Assembly (NCBI GenBank): GCA_002772115.1
Contig: PCRW01000012.1
Location: 1-8,541, forward strand
Source: Candidatus Moranbacteria bacterium CG23_combo_of_CG06-09_8_20_14_all_35_22
Lineage (GTDB): Bacteria > Patescibacteriota > Minisyncoccia > Moranbacterales > UBA2206
DNA length: 8,541 nt
Reading direction: 5' to 3'
Of the stretch, positions 7,494 through 8,541 are shown piece by piece. A program made the position numbers and the translations under genes. Below the pieces are notes generated by a model. That model was not told where the DNA came from, ran no database searches, and saw only the letters and a program-made list of their open reading frames with translations. How positions within the stretch are numbered: position 1 is the stretch's first letter; every line of letters begins with the position of its first letter.

Positions 7494-8066
7494 ATGGAAA
7501 ATTTGCAAGAAAAATTAGCGTATGAATGGATAACAGCAGAAGCTGGCAATGTTGATGTTGCTAGTGATTTTTACTGTGCGACGAGAGATATTTTTGAGGC
7601 AAGAAATGATAAAATGCCGGATTATCTAATTGAAAAAGGAATGGATGATGGTTTGGCATATATGATTTATTCAATGGCGGGAGAGTTGGGGAATAATTCT
7701 TTTGATCATAATTTAGGCAATTGGCCAGATATTCCAGGGATTTTTTATGCTTATAATTATGACGGCGAAAAAGGATTTTTGATGATGGCGGACAGAGGGA
7801 TCGGTGTTTGGAATAGTTTGAAAAAAGCAGTGCCTGATTTGAAAAGCGATTGCGAAGCACTTGAGCTGGCTTTTACTAAAAAAATTTCCAGCAGAATTTT
7901 GGAAAATAGAGGCAACGGATTGAAATTTGTGAAAAATAATATTTTTGATAAAAATCTTTTTATGGAATTTAGAACTGGAAACGCCAAAGTTTCACTTAAT
8001 CATGAAATGAAAATAATTGAGACCGACGAAGATATAAAAGGATGTTTGATAATATTAAAATTCTAA
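7494..8066 (+). CDS. Stand-alone GHKL-fold ATP-binding protein, anti-sigma/SpoIIAB-like
   Basis: This 190-residue protein shows the Bergerat-fold ATP-site motifs in order. The N-box is ELGNNSFDHN, with E64, N68 and H72 spaced as E46, N50 and H54 of SpoIIAB. The G1 box is ADRGIGV (D100, G102, G104). The G2 box is NRGNGL (G140, G142). No dimerisation/phosphoacceptor helix, receiver, sensor or membrane segment is present, so it is not a conventional sensor histidine kinase. In this superfamily, single-domain proteins of this kind are often serine/threonine kinases that phosphorylate STAS-domain partners, or ATP-dependent binders of sigma factors. The next gene, 7 bp downstream, encodes a STAS-like protein, supporting that role. 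ATG 7494 coincides with the predicted transcription start. The target is unknown; kinase activity is inferred, not visible. Confidence 0.8.
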   Translation: MENLQEKLAYEWITAEAGNVDVASDFYCATRDIFEARNDKMPDYLIEKGMDDGLAYMIYSMAGELGNNSFDHNLGNWPDIPGIFYAYNYDGEKGFLMMADRGIGVWNSLKKAVPDLKSDCEALELAFTKKISSRILENRGNGLKFVKNNIFDKNLFMEFRTGNAKVSLNHEMKIIETDEDIKGCLIILKF

Positions 8067-8073
8067 AAAATTT

Positions 8074-8355
8074 ATGAAAATTGAAATTCAAAAATTCGGA
8101 GACAAATTGGTTTCTCGTCCAGCTGGTCGTGAAGCGTTTTTAGCGATGGAATCTTATTTATTGAATGATTTACCAGCAGATGAATTAATTGAAATCGATT
8201 TTTCTGGCGTGAAAGCTCTGACGCCATCTTGGGCGGATGAAGTGGTCACAAAAATCGCCGAAAAATTCAAAAATGTGAAACTACTTAACACCGAGAATGA
8301 AACTGTTCAAGCGACGCTGAAAACCTTGCGGGAATATTCGGATTTGAAGATATAA
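8074..8355 (+). CDS. STAS-like (DUF4325-type) protein, putative partner of the upstream ATPase
   Basis: This 93-residue cytoplasmic protein has no signal peptide or membrane segment. Its core, IEIDFSGVKALTPSWADEVVTKI (~39-61), matches the DUF4325 STAS-like signature: a hydrophobic strand, DFSGV, then a (T)xS(F/W)ADE turn leading into a helix. By position, S52 (or T50) in TPSWADE corresponds to the phosphorylatable serine region of SpoIIAA-type anti-anti-sigma factors. That alignment is mine by eye. The start ATG 8074 lies 7 bp after the upstream TAA with only AAAATTT between and no Shine-Dalgarno, so it is cotranscribed and probably translationally coupled. The pairing with a GHKL ATPase suggests a partner switch in which the ATPase binds or phosphorylates this protein. 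No sigma factor gene is visible nearby, so the regulated output is unknown. Confidence 0.75.
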   Translation: MKIEIQKFGDKLVSRPAGREAFLAMESYLLNDLPADELIEIDFSGVKALTPSWADEVVTKIAEKFKNVKLLNTENETVQATLKTLREYSDLKI

Positions 8356-8363
8356 AACACAAG

Positions 8364-8394
8364 AAAACGCCTTGGAAAATCCGAGGCGTTTTTT
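8364..8394 (+). terminator. Intrinsic terminator after the STAS-like gene
   Basis: AAAACGCCTTGG (8364-8375) pairs with CCGAGGCGTTTT (8381-8392) over 12 bp with one G-T wobble, around the loop AAAAT. The T tract runs 8389-8394. It begins 9 bp after the TAA of the STAS-like gene. It is a near copy of the terminator after rpoC: of two core differences, one is T-G versus C-G in the stem and the other lies in the loop, so pairing is kept. Confidence 0.9.
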
Positions 8395-8396
8395 GA
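8364..8396 (+). repeat. Terminator-containing direct repeat, right copy
   Basis: This is the right-hand partner of the repeat at 7429-7461 (31/33 identical, same orientation). It may be a genome-wide terminator family or a local duplication; one window cannot decide between them. Confidence 0.85.
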
Positions 8397-8440
8397 TTTC
8401 TCCTAGAGCGAAGCTTTAAGAAAGGGTATATTTTTTTGAT

Positions 8441-8468
8441 TTGACGATTGTTGTCGGGAGGGTATAAT
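8441..8468 (+). promoter_or_regulatory. Near-consensus sigma70-type promoter at the right end
   Basis: TTGACG (8441-8446; 5 of 6) and TATAAT (8463-8468; 6 of 6) are separated by 16 bp. It is the best promoter match in the window and points out of the right edge. The predicted start, about 8475, coincides with an ATG that opens a reading frame of only 8 codons (MIARSLKN, stop 8499-8501). The remaining 40 bases show no start codon for a longer gene. The transcript may be a leader, a non-coding RNA or a short leader peptide; I recognise no known RNA family in the visible 67 nt. Confidence 0.65.
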
Positions 8469-8541
8469 AAAAAGATGATAGCTAGGTCACTGAAAAATTA
8501 AAATTTTTTCGAAATTAAACTCGGACCCTGAATTTCCTTGC

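Noticed and set aside
7494..8066. Annotation as a sensor histidine kinase
   Set aside because: The ATP-binding boxes are present, but there is no phosphoacceptor-histidine helix, sensor or membrane segment, and no response regulator nearby.
324..8355. UGA recoding as in Gracilibacteria/Absconditabacteria
   Set aside because: All four complete genes end in TAA and conserved glycines use GGN codons; no in-frame TGA is needed to keep any gene open.
8395..8541. tRNA, tmRNA, SRP RNA or known riboswitch at the right end
   Set aside because: No cloverleaf, CCA end, SRP GGAA-type loop or familiar riboswitch core could be recognised in the visible bases; only the promoter is supported.

Overview
This A+T-rich bacterial window is dominated by rpoB (324-3749) and rpoC (3825-7409), which encode the two largest subunits of RNA polymerase. 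Both are intact. RpoB is compact (1141 aa) and RpoC (1194 aa) lacks the large trigger-loop insertion (SI3) of gamma-proteobacteria. Several features suggest Patescibacteria (Candidate Phyla Radiation), Parcubacteria-like: compact subunits, the style of the RpoB N-terminus, rpoBC not directly preceded by rplL (L7/L12), A/T-ending codons and starts without Shine-Dalgarno sequences. This assignment is an inference, since the window holds no rRNA. All four complete genes end in TAA and no TGA is needed in frame, so the UGA-glycine code of Gracilibacteria/Absconditabacteria is not indicated.

Layout. Positions 1-144 hold the probable C-terminal tail of an unidentified gene, followed by a short hairpin with a T-rich tail (153-180). 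A good promoter (TTGCAA, 16 bp, TATAAT) overlaps that hairpin and should drive rpoBC with a leader of about 127 nt. The 75-bp rpoB-rpoC gap contains a 28-bp interrupted palindrome (3774-3801). A strong intrinsic terminator follows rpoC.

After that terminator comes a self-contained two-gene unit. The first gene (7494-8066) encodes a stand-alone GHKL-fold ATP-binding protein of the anti-sigma/SpoIIAB type, without a histidine-kinase dimerisation domain. The second (8074-8355) encodes a STAS-like protein (DUF4325-type) resembling an anti-anti-sigma factor. Together they look like a minimal partner-switching pair. The unit has its own promoter, placed so that transcription should begin at the A of the start codon (leaderless mRNA). 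It ends with a terminator nearly identical in sequence to the one after rpoC, so 31/33-identical direct repeats bracket the pair.

The last 186 bases contain no convincing gene. They carry the second terminator, then a near-consensus promoter (TTGACG, 16 bp, TATAAT) whose transcript runs out of the window. That transcript begins either with an 8-codon mini-ORF exactly at the predicted +1, or with a non-coding leader or RNA that I could not identify.

How the parts fit: rpoBC supplies the core polymerase. The downstream pair belongs to families that often regulate sigma factors or other proteins through ATP-dependent phosphorylation, but its adjacency to rpoBC does not prove a link, because a terminator and a separate promoter isolate it. 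The most interesting points are this pair, its paired terminators, the leaderless promoter arrangement, the rpoB-rpoC palindrome and the unexplained transcript at the right edge.
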